From: Nigrospora sphaerica
Taxonomy: Eukaryota; Ascomycota; Sordariomycetes; Amphisphaeriales; Apiosporaceae
Reading direction: 5' to 3'
Length of the DNA: 64,000 nucleotides
NCBI GenBank assembly: GCA_018287875.1
Contig: JAGVVL010000001.1
Location: 2,666,001 to 2,730,000 of the forward strand
The translations under genes and the position numbers were made by a program. Positions within the stretch are counted from its first letter, which is position 1, and the number at the start of each line of letters is the position of its first letter. A model generated the notes under the pieces. The model made no database searches and was not told the origin of the DNA. It was given only the letters and a program-made list of their open reading frames with translations. Shown here piece after piece: positions 1 to 10,265 of this stretch.

Positions 1-453
1 TTGTAAGGGTCGTAGCTCCTCCGGGTAGTGCTTTGAATCGACGTAGACTGAGAAGTCGGACAACTCTAACGCAATAAAGCTACCGGCTTCGTCAGTGTTT
101 ATATGATCGAGCAGAGCTTCGACAGCACGTCTTTCCGAAACTTGTGTCGCAGGCGGTGTGAAGCCGTCAAAGCAAGATCGAGGCTTGTTCAGAGTTGATT
201 TAGGTAGTTCCACCACAATATGCTTGTACGGCAGTGAAGCCGGACTATCAACGACGCTGGAACTAGACCGGCTCAAGTCGCTGACAATATCTTGAGATCC
301 ATCTCTTGATGGTTGGTCAAAAAACTCAGAAGCTGAAGAGTTATCTGCGAAAATTCCGGGAGAGAAAGTATTCGGCGTGGCCGTGGTCGCCCCTTTTGTG
401 ACATGCGCAGGTGAGTCGTCATCACTGGCGGCATCTGCACTGGCATTGTCCAT
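1..453 (-). CDS. dim-2: DIM-2-type DNA (cytosine-5) methyltransferase, N-terminal part (runs off left edge)
   Basis: An open frame of 151 codons starts at the ATG at 453 and is open to the window edge, so only the N-terminus is present. An in-frame TAG lies 15 nt upstream of the ATG, which supports this start. The first ~65 residues are Ser/Asp-rich and low complexity. They are followed by KHIVVELPKSTLNKPRS, then ERRAVEALL and a segment ending SKHYPEELRPLQ. These three blocks match, in order and spacing, my recollection of the N-terminal region of Neurospora DIM-2, upstream of its BAH and catalytic domains. DIM-2 carries out DNA methylation in Pezizomycotina, mainly at RIP-mutated repeats, guided by HP1 and H3K9 methylation. 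The catalytic domain is outside the window, so activity cannot be judged. The assignment rests on remembered similarity. Confidence 0.72.
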   Translation of the reverse strand, partial: MDNASADAASDDDSPAHVTKGATTATPNTFSPGIFADNSSASEFFDQPSRDGSQDIVSDLSRSSSSVVDSPASLPYKHIVVELPKSTLNKPRSCFDGFTPPATQVSERRAVEALLDHINTDEAGSFIALELSDFSVYVDSKHYPEELRPLQ

Positions 454-1737
454 GTCAAGCCAGACAACCTAACAACGCATGAATCTGGTCAACAATCTGC
501 TTCCGCCTGGGCTGTTTCAGGCGAAGGAGTGACCAAAGTGATACCCACCTGGGGCAAGACGGGATTCTTGCTTGTATCCATCTGCAAGTCACCGAACAAC
601 AGCAGCTTAAAGACCGACGGCAGCTAACTGAGTGGGTGGTTGTAGGGAATGTTGTCCAGGATTCATAGCCAAAAAAATATATATCGTCCAACCTAGATGT
701 CAGAGAAATTCTCCCATGCAGTTGCCTGAAGGGAGTTTGGCTGAGTCAGGTAGCTGCAAGAATGCCAGTCGTTAACCCTAGGGGACGGTACGAGAAACGT
801 CGGGCGGCTGCTGAGCCAACCTGGTCGAGAAAATGTGCGTTTGTACGAGCAAGTAAACAACTGCGCAGTCTCAATGGATCGCGACGCGAGCTGGACTGGT
901 GGTTCAGTCTGAAGCCATCAACAGAGCCATAACCCGGAGCGCGCCTCGCGTCAAGGTTGCGCGAAGTATTCCAACGCGCCGCAGGCCAATTTAGTCGCTA
1001 ACGGAGTGAAAGGACAAAGAGGAGGAGCTCCAGCGAGGTTGGCCACTTAAAAAACATCGGTTAATCCCGGTCCCGCTGTGGGGTTAATCTGCGGAATCGG
1101 ATCGAGTTTCCTTTCCTCTTATTGATTTTGAATACTGTACATCAACTCTGATTGAGGTTCTAACTGTGGTAAATGCAATATAGGCCTGAGTGACTCCCGT
1201 GTCTACGGCAGAGGCAGCCTCGGCACCGGGACTCTTTCTGGTACGGACAGCTCCGGTACTGGATGCACTTAGGTCACTTCCGATCACAGGTCTGCGCGAC
1301 GTTTCATTGATGCGCAAAGTCTGAGGCTCTCCAATTAAGGCTTTGAATTTGACTTGACTGGATGTCTACTACATGGAGTGAAAACTTGTACATGGAGAGA
1401 CTGGTGTTACATGAACCGAGTCCAAGTACATGACTCTAGGACCCTTGGGTAGAAACATCAAAACGCTTGCCTCTATGCCTACTTGAGCTACTTCCGTACC
1501 GAGTAGGCCTCCTGCACTTACATGCTTCCTCCAAAAGACGGGTAGCTTTTGAGGTTCATTGCGTTGGCTTTCCTCACATCCGCTTGGAGTACATGGCGCA
1601 CTTGTACAAGTACACCAAATGCACTCCAGCGACAACGCAATTATACAAATGTAACGTATGCACAAGATACCGCAAGCAACACTGTAAGGGAGAGGTGGGT
1701 ATCATATAAAGTACTTAGTTTGACAGGCAGAATGGAC
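454..1737. other. Intergenic stretch, no gene seen
   Basis: This lies between the dim-2 start and the 3' end of the DUF155 gene. It contains only short, unconvincing open frames on both strands. It should hold the dim-2 promoter (proximal to 454) and the 3' UTR of the next gene. Confidence 0.6.
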
Positions 1738-3045
1738 TCAATCATCTCTCTCCAAATGTCCAACCTTCCTTTTGTCTGGAAGCCAGCCGGGGAAGCCTCG
1801 ATCGTCCAGCTCGAACGCAATCTCGATGGCAATGAGGATGATGATAATCCACTCGAGCCTGTGGCCGTGCTTCTCGCTCGACATCTCTCTCGCCACGGCA
1901 ACGAGCTCATTGGCATAATCAATCCTCTTGTTCAACTTGTCGATGCGCAGCTCGACATCGAGCACCTTGCCCACGCGATCGTAGTACTGCTCCAGCTTTG
2001 ACTCCTTGTCCCAGAAGAGATCCGGGAGGGATTCGGCCAGCTCGTACTCGTTGAGCTGCGACCGCAGGCTCAGCAGCTCGCCCGTCCTCTTTAAGATGAA
2101 CTGCCGTGATTTGTTCATCTCGCTGCCGCCCTTCAGCCTGCTGGCGACGGGCCGGACGTTCTCGTGGAACTCCTCCATTTGGTTTTCCAGCACCGCGATC
2201 TTGGGGCTGCGGGCGAGACCGCTGGAGAAGGCAGCCTTGGCCCACGTGAAGTCTGCCATGAACCCGTCGTCCGGGTCCGCGGCCTTGGTCCCCAACACCA
2301 CCTCCTCGCCTCGCATGTAGCTTGTATCCCGCGTCTCGTCGTGGCTGAATTCCAGCTCTTCTACCTCCAGGCGGCTCACATGCGGCACATCGGCCGCCCG
2401 GATAAGTTGCTTCGTGGCAACCCCCATCACCACGTGGGCGGGCACCGCCCATGCGACCACGGTGCCCGAGTCGAAGACGAAGATATCGCCCTTGGCGGCT
2501 CTGGCGTGGATGACGGTGTTGGTGCTCAGACCCGCGCCGTCCGGGTCGATGTCGTAATTGTGCAAGCTCAGAATCTCCTCGACCCGCTCCATGTCGAAGG
2601 ATTGCGCCACACAGATGGCTGTGATCCTGCGTTCGTAGTCGGCCTCTGTTTCCTCTGGTGCATCGACCGCGGCTGTCTTCTTCACCGTGGCCTTTTGTTT
2701 CTTCTTGGCCTTGGGGGTCCCGCGTATTTTGGTGGAGGCGGGCGGACGCGCGGGGTGCGGTCTCGTCCTAACTGGAGCGTAGACTTTCGCCGTCGTCTCG
2801 ACGTCTTCTGAGGTGGTGCCAACGGCGTCCGGCGGAGAATGGCCGTGGTCGTTCCTCTCGCCATTGCTCAGCATCTGGTTGGACGTGAAAAAGCTGCGTT
2901 TCCGGGGCTGGGCGGCCAAGGCCGACTGGTGAAAACATCGTTGGGGGCGCGGGCCCGACACGGCCGTGTGTAAGCCCCGCGTGAATGTGCCGGGGACGCG
3001 ACAGAAGGGACGGGACATCGTCGCAAGCCTTGTTGCCATAGCCAA
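1738..3045 (-). CDS. DUF155 (RMND1/Rmd1-like) mitochondrial membrane protein
   Basis: A single 435-residue frame. The first ~60 residues are Arg/Ser/Ala-rich with few acidic residues (SRPFCRVPGTFTRGLHTA), as in a mitochondrial presequence. A Lys-rich low-complexity linker follows (residues ~95-130). The conserved core includes AAKGDIFVFDSGTVVAWAVP, which is the typical DUF155 strand pair where an 'F-x-F-x-G-x-x-V-x-W' pattern occurs. The C-terminal part is helical, with a predicted coiled region and a hydrophobic segment LEWIIIILIAIEIAFEL about 25 residues before the end. Family members (yeast Rmd1/Mrx10, human RMND1) are linked to the mitochondrial inner membrane and mitochondrial translation. 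The gene is divergent from a second mitochondrial-type gene starting near 3606. The start at 3045 keeps the presequence; an in-frame Met at residue 10 is an alternative. Confidence 0.85.
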   Translation of the reverse strand: MAMATRLATMSRPFCRVPGTFTRGLHTAVSGPRPQRCFHQSALAAQPRKRSFFTSNQMLSNGERNDHGHSPPDAVGTTSEDVETTAKVYAPVRTRPHPARPPASTKIRGTPKAKKKQKATVKKTAAVDAPEETEADYERRITAICVAQSFDMERVEEILSLHNYDIDPDGAGLSTNTVIHARAAKGDIFVFDSGTVVAWAVPAHVVMGVATKQLIRAADVPHVSRLEVEELEFSHDETRDTSYMRGEEVVLGTKAADPDDGFMADFTWAKAAFSSGLARSPKIAVLENQMEEFHENVRPVASRLKGGSEMNKSRQFILKRTGELLSLRSQLNEYELAESLPDLFWDKESKLEQYYDRVGKVLDVELRIDKLNKRIDYANELVAVAREMSSEKHGHRLEWIIIILIAIEIAFELDDRGFPGWLPDKRKVGHLERDD

Positions 3046-3605
3046 GGCGGAAGGGGAGGGTTTCTCGCTTGCCGTTCAAAAGATCCCCTCAAAAGAAATT
3101 CAAGGTGCCGTCATTGACACTGGAATGGATGCGACGGGATGCAGGCAGGCAAGCAAGGGTCTCGCGGCGGAAAGTCAAGCTTTATCGATAACAATTTTCT
3201 AGCGGTTCGCATAAGTTCTCATGGGTACAGCGACAGCGTCATCGCCGCCTGCCTCACAGTTTTGCGCCGCGTGTTGCCCATCAGCAATACTCCCCATGGA
3301 GTCCCGAAACACCGTCGATTCGAAGTGCCCGGCGTCGTGACCTGGTCACTACCAACTTTTCGTCTCGGCCTGAGCACCACCGCGGCCTCTCCGACCGGAC
3401 CGACTTGGCTCTTTCGCGCGAGACGCAGAGCAGCCATGCTAGTACGCCAGACGCACCGCCTCCCTCGAGCGAAACCACCGAGAAACGCGATTGCTCCACA
3501 TATCAGCGGCTTGAATCGTCAAGCCAAGGAGTCGACATAGCCAACCCCTTTCTGCGGGCATCGAGGAGTCCCCAGCGAAGGAATCGGTGGGGCAGGATTT
3601 GCACA
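3046..3605. promoter_or_regulatory. Divergent intergenic region between two mitochondrial-protein genes
   Basis: Both flanking genes are transcribed outward from this ~560 bp, so it probably acts as a shared promoter region. If the PPR-like gene uses an upstream in-frame ATG at 3405, the gap shrinks to ~360 bp. No specific TATA or factor site could be assigned. Confidence 0.45.
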
Positions 3606-6233
3606 ATGCATCCCTTCCTTGCCAACTCCCTTAAGGTTGCTCTGTCCGCGTTGACGAGCACCCGGCGGCATCGCGGTCCATATCTCCACGTCTCACCATC
3701 CCGAATACTGGCTCTGCGGATACGCCAGAGTGGTCACCGCCCCTCGCCCAGGAGATATGAACGCTTATTTGAACCCATGGCCCTCATGGCCAACGAGCGC
3801 CTCCCTGTGATGACTTTCCAGCAGCTCCTGAGGACCCAAGACTTGTCGAACGAGCCGGAACTGGCTGAAATTCTGGCCCGTACCGACCCCAAGGCTTGGC
3901 AAGACCGTCTGAATGGATTGGCTAGCAGAGGCCATTCGGCGCAAGATCTGGAACACTGGGCCTGGATTCTAATGGGTGAAACTCCCGATGCCCGAATCCA
4001 CCGTTTTGTTTCAACAGATAAGAAGAAGCCCGTGTTCCTCATGGACATTCTTCTACAAGTCTCCCAGCCTATAAAGGAAGTGGAATCGATATGGCTTATG
4101 TTGAAGTACATATCCGATACGTACTTCCCCAAGGAGTCGACAAAGCCTGTCAGAAGGCCCATGGGCGACGCAGATTTTCTCGTTTTGCTCAGTCGCCTTG
4201 TGCGGCACGTTTTGAGGGTATCGCCGAGGCTGATAATCACTCTCGCGGCTTTCGCTCGAAGCTACATATTAGACTTGCCTTACTCGTCTACAGCCAAAAG
4301 GCCCACCCGCTGGAGGCAGTACCACAGGCGCTGCAAAATGTTCAACACGGCCCTATGCCTGTTTAGCACCCCGGCTCCTATGCAGCCGGTTTTGAACATG
4401 GAATTCAACTGGAGAGCACAGCGAATACTGTTGGCCATGTCGGACTCGCTTGAGCGCCCTTTGGTCATCGGAAGAAAGAGCTACCAGGCCATCCGGAAGG
4501 TCATGATCGCACAGCCAAAGTCGGCGACCGAGAGGTGGCGAGCCGCCCGGCAGCGCAAGTCCTGGCCTCCCTTTCGACAAGACTTTGATGGCCACGACGT
4601 CGTACGTACGCCAGAAGACGACCAGTCACGCAGTGTCCGGGCCGGTGCTCTTATGCGCGAAGCTGGCTACGAACAGGATGACTACGACCACGCCTTGGAC
4701 GCTCTGGGGGGCGCGGCCCAAGATTCGCCTACGATACAGACGCGCAGCCTGCCGCCCAAACAGTGGGATGACGAGGAGGCTTATATGAATTTCTATACCT
4801 CTTGGGCTATGCGGGTGCGAGCAACGCGCAACGCGCAGGAAGCCTGGCGGCGGTTCAACTCGTTCACGGACATGGACAAGGTGAAGCCTACCCATCAGGT
4901 CTACGCCGAGATGTTCTTCAAGTTGTTCGCTCGGCCAGCCGATCACTCGCCGCACGCCTTGCCGGGAGACGCGCGCGAGGTTTACCCAGTCCACGACGGC
5001 AATCTCAGCCAATACGAGCTCGCACGACTGGCCCCGCCAACAGTTGAGGAGCTGTATGAGCACATGAGAAGCCAAGACATCAAGCCTGAGGGACCGTGTC
5101 TGCAGCATCTCATTGCCAATGCGCCCTCCCTGCAGCACGCAGAGCGCTACCTGCGGGATGGCCTCGACGACGAGGAGGCCGTGAATAGCCTGATCAATAC
5201 CCGCTTTCGCATTGACTACAACGCCCTGCGGCGGGTCCCCCTCGGCGTCTTCAGCAGTTATATCCAGCTGCTATGTCGCCTCCAACCCTGTCGTCGCGGC
5301 GACGAGAAGCTACCGCCTCAAAGCCTCGGCTATGTGCGCCGAGCCATCAAGCTCACCCAGAGCCGGTTGCCGCCCCGGACGCGCGAGGGCGAGTTCTTCC
5401 GGCCGCCGTGGCACCATATCTTCCGGGCACTGGCTCGTCCCCAGGTCGCCGTGGTCAACGGCCCCGCCATCCACAACGAATCGACCGTCCTCTCTCTGTT
5501 CACCGCCGTGTATGAGGCCGCCAAGAACGCCGTGGGGGTCGACCCCGAGATCTTCATATACCTCGGCCGCACCATCCAGAAGGTGGTCGAGGGGTACTTC
5601 GTGCGGGGCCGCTTGCTCGGGTACACGCAGTACCGCGACGCCATCCCGTACCTCATGCGGTCCAAGGACCCGCTCGGCGTCTACATGGGCGAGGCCCGCC
5701 AGAAGTTCTTGGAGGCGCTCAAGCTGCTGCTCCGCGACGCGGCGTCAGCGCCGCCGAGCGAGGACTGGGCGCCTCTCATCGACACGCCGCTGCCGCCGGC
5801 GCGCTACTTCCTCGGCGCGCAGCACCTGCACACGGCCATGCGTACCCTGGCCTTCCTGGGTGACCGCGAGGCCATGGTCAACCTGGCCGAGTGGATGCTG
5901 GAGCATCGCGACTACGTGGACCGCGAGGCGGCCCGCGTCTCGCGCGGCCCCGCAATGGTCGCCAAGACCCTCTGCGCCTTTGAGGCCTTCGCCGGCAGCG
6001 CGCTGGACCAGAACACGCGCGCCCGGCTCGACGTCATGATGGTCTCGGGCGCCACCGAGGGCTCCTGGCGGTGGCCCTCGCCCATGGAGGTCGAGGAGTA
6101 CGTGACCACGGACAGCCGGCTGGCGGCGTCGGTGCTCCACATCCCGCCCTCGGAAATGAAACTCCCCAGGTCACCCACCGGCGAAATAGAAAGTGAAAAC
6201 AACTTTCATACGGGTAGAGTAGCCTCGGGATAG
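3606..6233 (+). CDS. Large helical PPR-like mitochondrial protein
   Basis: An intronless frame. I chose the ATG at 3606 because the protein then begins MHPFLANSLKVALSAL followed by Arg-rich sequence without acidic residues, a good mitochondrial targeting signal. The frame is open upstream to another ATG at 3405, which would give 942 residues rather than 875. No catalytic motif is visible. The body consists of successive amphipathic helices with regularly spaced Trp, Tyr and Leu, for example AQDLEHWAWILMG, VESIWLMLKYISD and EELYEHMRSQDIKPEGPCLQHLI. The last of these has the helix-turn-helix style of a degenerate pentatricopeptide repeat. Fungal proteins of this sort act in mitochondrial RNA stability or translation. 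The exact orthologue is not recognised. The head-to-head neighbour is another mitochondrial protein gene. Confidence 0.8.
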   Translation: MHPFLANSLKVALSALTSTRRHRGPYLHVSPSRILALRIRQSGHRPSPRRYERLFEPMALMANERLPVMTFQQLLRTQDLSNEPELAEILARTDPKAWQDRLNGLASRGHSAQDLEHWAWILMGETPDARIHRFVSTDKKKPVFLMDILLQVSQPIKEVESIWLMLKYISDTYFPKESTKPVRRPMGDADFLVLLSRLVRHVLRVSPRLIITLAAFARSYILDLPYSSTAKRPTRWRQYHRRCKMFNTALCLFSTPAPMQPVLNMEFNWRAQRILLAMSDSLERPLVIGRKSYQAIRKVMIAQPKSATERWRAARQRKSWPPFRQDFDGHDVVRTPEDDQSRSVRAGALMREAGYEQDDYDHALDALGGAAQDSPTIQTRSLPPKQWDDEEAYMNFYTSWAMRVRATRNAQEAWRRFNSFTDMDKVKPTHQVYAEMFFKLFARPADHSPHALPGDAREVYPVHDGNLSQYELARLAPPTVEELYEHMRSQDIKPEGPCLQHLIANAPSLQHAERYLRDGLDDEEAVNSLINTRFRIDYNALRRVPLGVFSSYIQLLCRLQPCRRGDEKLPPQSLGYVRRAIKLTQSRLPPRTREGEFFRPPWHHIFRALARPQVAVVNGPAIHNESTVLSLFTAVYEAAKNAVGVDPEIFIYLGRTIQKVVEGYFVRGRLLGYTQYRDAIPYLMRSKDPLGVYMGEARQKFLEALKLLLRDAASAPPSEDWAPLIDTPLPPARYFLGAQHLHTAMRTLAFLGDREAMVNLAEWMLEHRDYVDREAARVSRGPAMVAKTLCAFEAFAGSALDQNTRARLDVMMVSGATEGSWRWPSPMEVEEYVTTDSRLAASVLHIPPSEMKLPRSPTGEIESENNFHTGRVASG

Positions 6234-6725
6234 ACTCTCGGCCGTCCTGGGACTGGGCATTGATTCCAGAACCTGATCCCTAGAAACATGCTCTTCTGTT
6301 GCCACCTGTCGCCGCTGTGTTCCGTCCGAAGGCGCTGCCATTCACCCGCGCTTTTGTGGTCCGCATATGTACGTCCGTCCCGTTCATATAGTACGACTGG
6401 CGGCATCGTTTCCTCGTCACCCCCACCCCCCCTTCCGGTGCGGCGCATACGCCCACATTCAGTTTTCCGAATTCCATTACGATATATTTACGAGCGGCGC
6501 ACCGAGCCAGCCCCCGTCCATCAAGTTCCTTCGGTTTTCCGGGCCGTACTTGGCGGCTCCTCGCCGGGCCGTCTCTTGCGGCCCATGCATACGATACTGC
6601 AACCATGGCCATCCGCACGGGGGCCCACGATCAGCAAATGGCGGTCGTTAGGAGATTGCTTCGCCGGAGAAAGAGGAGGGAGGAGGGAATCAAAACGAAG
6701 AAGAAGAAAAAGAGACAAAGGGAAC
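6234..6725. other. Intergenic stretch between convergent genes
   Basis: About 490 bp between the stop codons of the PPR-like gene and the methyltransferase gene. It presumably carries both 3' UTRs. No open frame or repeat stands out. Confidence 0.5.
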
Positions 6726-8506
6726 TTACGCGGGATGGTACACATGGATATTGGTGTTGGCGAGGTCTTCGGTGACGCGGGCGGTGAAGTCGAGGGCTTC
6801 CTGGCGGGAGAAGCCGCCGTAGCGGGTGAGCAAGGCGAGGGAGGCGGACTCGGCGGCCTCGCGCGCCAGGTTCTCGACCCAGAGGTGGCCGAGGTCCTTG
6901 TTGCGCACGCCGCGCGCCCACGGGCTCGTCGGCCACGCAAAGTGGCGCTCGGCCACGTCGACGAGCCCGGCGCCCTCGAAGAGCTCCCGCAGCCGGTGCG
7001 CGTGCAGCGGCCGCTTCGCCTTCCGGAAGCAGTCGAGCAGGACCTCGTTCCAGCGCTGGACCTGCCCATGGGTTAACTCCGGCACTGTTCTTTGTCTCCC
7101 CTTTCCCAGGGACAGGGGAGGGCAGGGGGCGCAGGATGGCCGAGAAGGGCCCGGAATGGCCAGGTATGCAACAAGGGGGCGAGACTACGTACATTTGTAC
7201 CCTCCCAACTCCCGTCATCGCACCGGATAGGGGGCACGGTATCTTGGAACTCAAGCCAGCCACCGGGAGCCAGCGCGTCCACGGCCTCCTGAATGACGCG
7301 CTCTGGGTCATCAAGGGTGGTACCCAGCAACCGACCGTGGATGAGGTCAAACTTCTGCGAGTAGAGCCAGGGGAAGTCCTCGATGTCCTCGACCTCGAAC
7401 TCGCAGTTTGTGGGGACTCTGGGGGGAAGGAGCCGGTTAGCTGCCTTGTAGTTTGTGTACATGCGGCAGCAGCAATAGCAACAGAAGGAGAATTGTGGCC
7501 ACAAGAGTCGACGTCAGAGGAACTCACAGGTCGGGCTGAATCGGGCTGAGATCGTTTCCGATAACGCGCGCCCCAGGAAATGCATTTGCTGGATGGTTGG
7601 GTTCCCATGGGGTCAGACGTTGCCTCTATCACGTCTCTTATGCCCATGCTCGTGGGCCACCGTGGGGACTCACCGACTTCAATCGCCCATAGCCCTGCGG
7701 CGGAAAAGACATATCAGCCAACGTCATTACCGCCCCCACGCTGGGGCGCCGCATTGTTCCGGTGCCAACTTACCAACGCCGGTCCCCAGGTCTAGCACGT
7801 TAAAGACCTGCTCTACGGGGGACAGAAACAACCGCCGGTCCAGGGTTAAGAGCCACATGTTGTGGTTCGTGTCTGCGCGGCGGTAAGCGACTCGGGGCCT
7901 GAATAGTACCTTTGCGTCGGGGCGCCAGTGGCCGTCTTACATTCTCGGCACTGCTCACGCTATCACACGGGACGCTGCCGGGTTAGACCGCGGCTCTTCG
8001 GGACCGGGCTCTGACACATCCGGGACACCGACCTCGGTGGTAGTAACGTACCTTGTCATTGGGCTGGAAGTAACCTGCAGAAAGCAATTGATTACTACTT
8101 ATTCCGAGAGCACACCCAAATGCAACCGTAGAAGGAAGGCAAGGGGAAGGGGGCAAAAACATACGGCCGGCTTTGTACGAATGGTAAGTCCGACCATTCT
8201 CTTCTATAAAGTCAAAGACGTCCGAGTCGGCTGTCCTGGTGGTGGCGATGGTGCGTATGGTGGCGGCCGAGCTAGAGCATCGGTTTCTTCAGCTCTGGGT
8301 CACTTGCTCACTCGCTAGGGCCCGTCCGGTATGCGATACGGGATCGGGACGAGAGGGGGGAGCACGGCTTACGTCTGAAGATCTTCGAGTATCTCGCTAT
8401 CGGGACGGGCCACACGGTTGGTGGCGGCGCCGGCGTCGAGGGCAGGGCCCGCTCCAGCTTCTCCGGCCCCGCCGGCCGGCTGGGGAGGAGGGGACACTTG
8501 GTGCAT
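6726..8506 (-). CDS. LaeA-like SAM-dependent methyltransferase
   Basis: An eight-exon model, in-frame across every junction: 8506-8373, 8271-8165, 8074-8052, 7909-7774, a short exon near 7,690, one near 7,590-7,525, one near 7,425-7,215, and 7084-6726. The motifs appear in the order expected for fungal LaeA/UMTA-type enzymes. They are ENGRTYHSYKAG, then YFQPND, then MWLLTLDRR, the SAM-binding motif I NVLDLGTGVGLWAIEV, RVIGNDLSPIQP, and VPTNCEFEVEDIEDFPW followed by FDLIHGR. The C-terminal exon (VEDLA-like helix, ending NIHVYHPA) closes with TAA at 6726. The family uses SAM; LaeA itself is a regulator of secondary metabolism, but most relatives are of unknown substrate. The same strand carries a FAD monooxygenase and a decarboxylase downstream in window coordinates, which may hint at a small metabolic group. 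The first exon is Pro/Ala-rich and its ATG at 8506 is the least certain part. Confidence 0.8.
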
Positions 8507-10265
8507 CCTCTACAATTGGTCTCGGGGAGGCGACGAGAAGGGGAAGGGTCGAGTGGATGCAAAGTCGATCCCGTGGCGGTCCTAATGCGGGACGCGGCAA
8601 GCGAGGGCGAGTGCGGTCGAGCAGCACTGGGCATCCGAGAGGGCCACGCGAGCTATCGTCCCCATATGTAGTACTGGTAGTCCCTCCCGGGTTGGGGCGC
8701 ACGAGAGACGGTGACCTTGTCCCACGCGTAGGTAGATCGATGTGCGACGGACAGAATGTACGCGCATTCATCACACCACACACACAGCGCCTGGCGGTGT
8801 GTTCCTTGAGGCAAGTACAGACCTGCCTACTTTAACTGGAGGATCTAAGGTACCTGTAGGGCAGGCGGGCAGTGGGGCCTCGTTTTGGTTTGCCCGATGT
8901 CACCTCGCTCACGTTGCTGGACCGACCTCTCGGCAGCACAACGGTTGGGCCGGAGCATGGACCTTTCAAGAAGAGGTAACCCAGGTAGTGGCTACATACC
9001 TCTATGGGGTTGGCAATACGTGAAATCAGTGGTGCTCAACTTCTCGTCTGCAAGCTGCACGATCCGGCGCGTGGGAAGAAGGTGCGGGTGGAGCGATCCT
9101 GGTGCTACCCGCACGCTTCAACGCAACTGGCAATAGGTGGAATGCAGCTGCATAGGAGGAAATTCTTTCGCCTCGTGGCGGATGGTCGGCCGGCCGGCGG
9201 ATAATGCAGTTCCCCTTACCTACGCTCAAGGTGGCTGGCGGCTGGTCACTTGGAGGTTATCTTCGGGATAGTGTTCGGCTGACATGGGATGCCACGGGCT
9301 GGAGATCTAACTACGCTAGGCAAGTACTTACTACTATGCTAGGGAGTTTAGCCCTATCGGCAAGTGTGTAATCTACCTACTTATATACCTATTCTCCCCC
9401 ATTGGTATGGGATGGGAAGCGAACGAGCCCAGCCGGAAATACCCACCCATACAGTACAAAAGCATTCGTCCATCTATCTACAAAGAGCACTGTACGTCGG
9501 CTTGATGAGATTTCTATTCTCCGCGGGTGACGGCGAGAGAATGGTTGATCAGCTGGACAACGGCGTGCTAGCCAACCAGTTGCAGCACCGAGATAGGTAA
9601 GAAGCACCTACGAGGATTACACGAGCGAACGGTTCTTGGCTTGGTTCCAAGGCATGACCAGTGCATAATAAGCGCCGCCAAAGACTGGCTACCCCCTCTC
9701 AGGTATCGAGTGCTATCCGTAACTAACGAGACAAAGAAGAAGTAATTTCATCCGGTTCTCTCTCCCTGCCCCAGCCCTAGCCCTCTTGAGCAGTGTACGT
9801 CGGTTTACACGGCCCCGTTGGTTGGCTACCAAGCTACAGGGCTAGGGATCCAGTTGGGAGGCTGCCAATGGGAAGTCCGGCTACCTGATGCCCGTTTTGG
9901 CAGGTAGTACGCCCTACATCGAAAATCCCTTCGTGGATGGTATAGAAATGGATAACCTTGGCCTTGTTGCTGGGGGGGGGGGAACACCAATCGCGCGCCC
10001 TAGCCGCCGAGTCCCAAATGCGCCCTCTGTTGGCCGCCAAAACGAGCATCGAGAGACGGGCGCGCATCGCTCATTACTCCCCGGGCCCGAGCCCCCCGAG
10101 CCCACACGTCGAAAAGAATCGTACGTACATGAGCAAGTTTATGGGCCAAGTTGACTTATGAACGCTGACCAAAACCGCCGTGCTTGGCCTCCACCGCAGA
10201 TCACCACGTCCCATGCATGCATGCATCGGCAGCTTGCCGTAATGCGATCAGGCACGGCGTTGGCC
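8507..10265. other. Gene-free stretch of ~1.8 kb
   Basis: Only short frames with no recognisable motif. Several words of the TACCTA/TAGGTA type occur (for example around 8,838, 9,318 and 9,375), and a GC-poor patch lies around 9,300-9,400. It contains the methyltransferase promoter and the monooxygenase 3' end. Confidence 0.5.
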
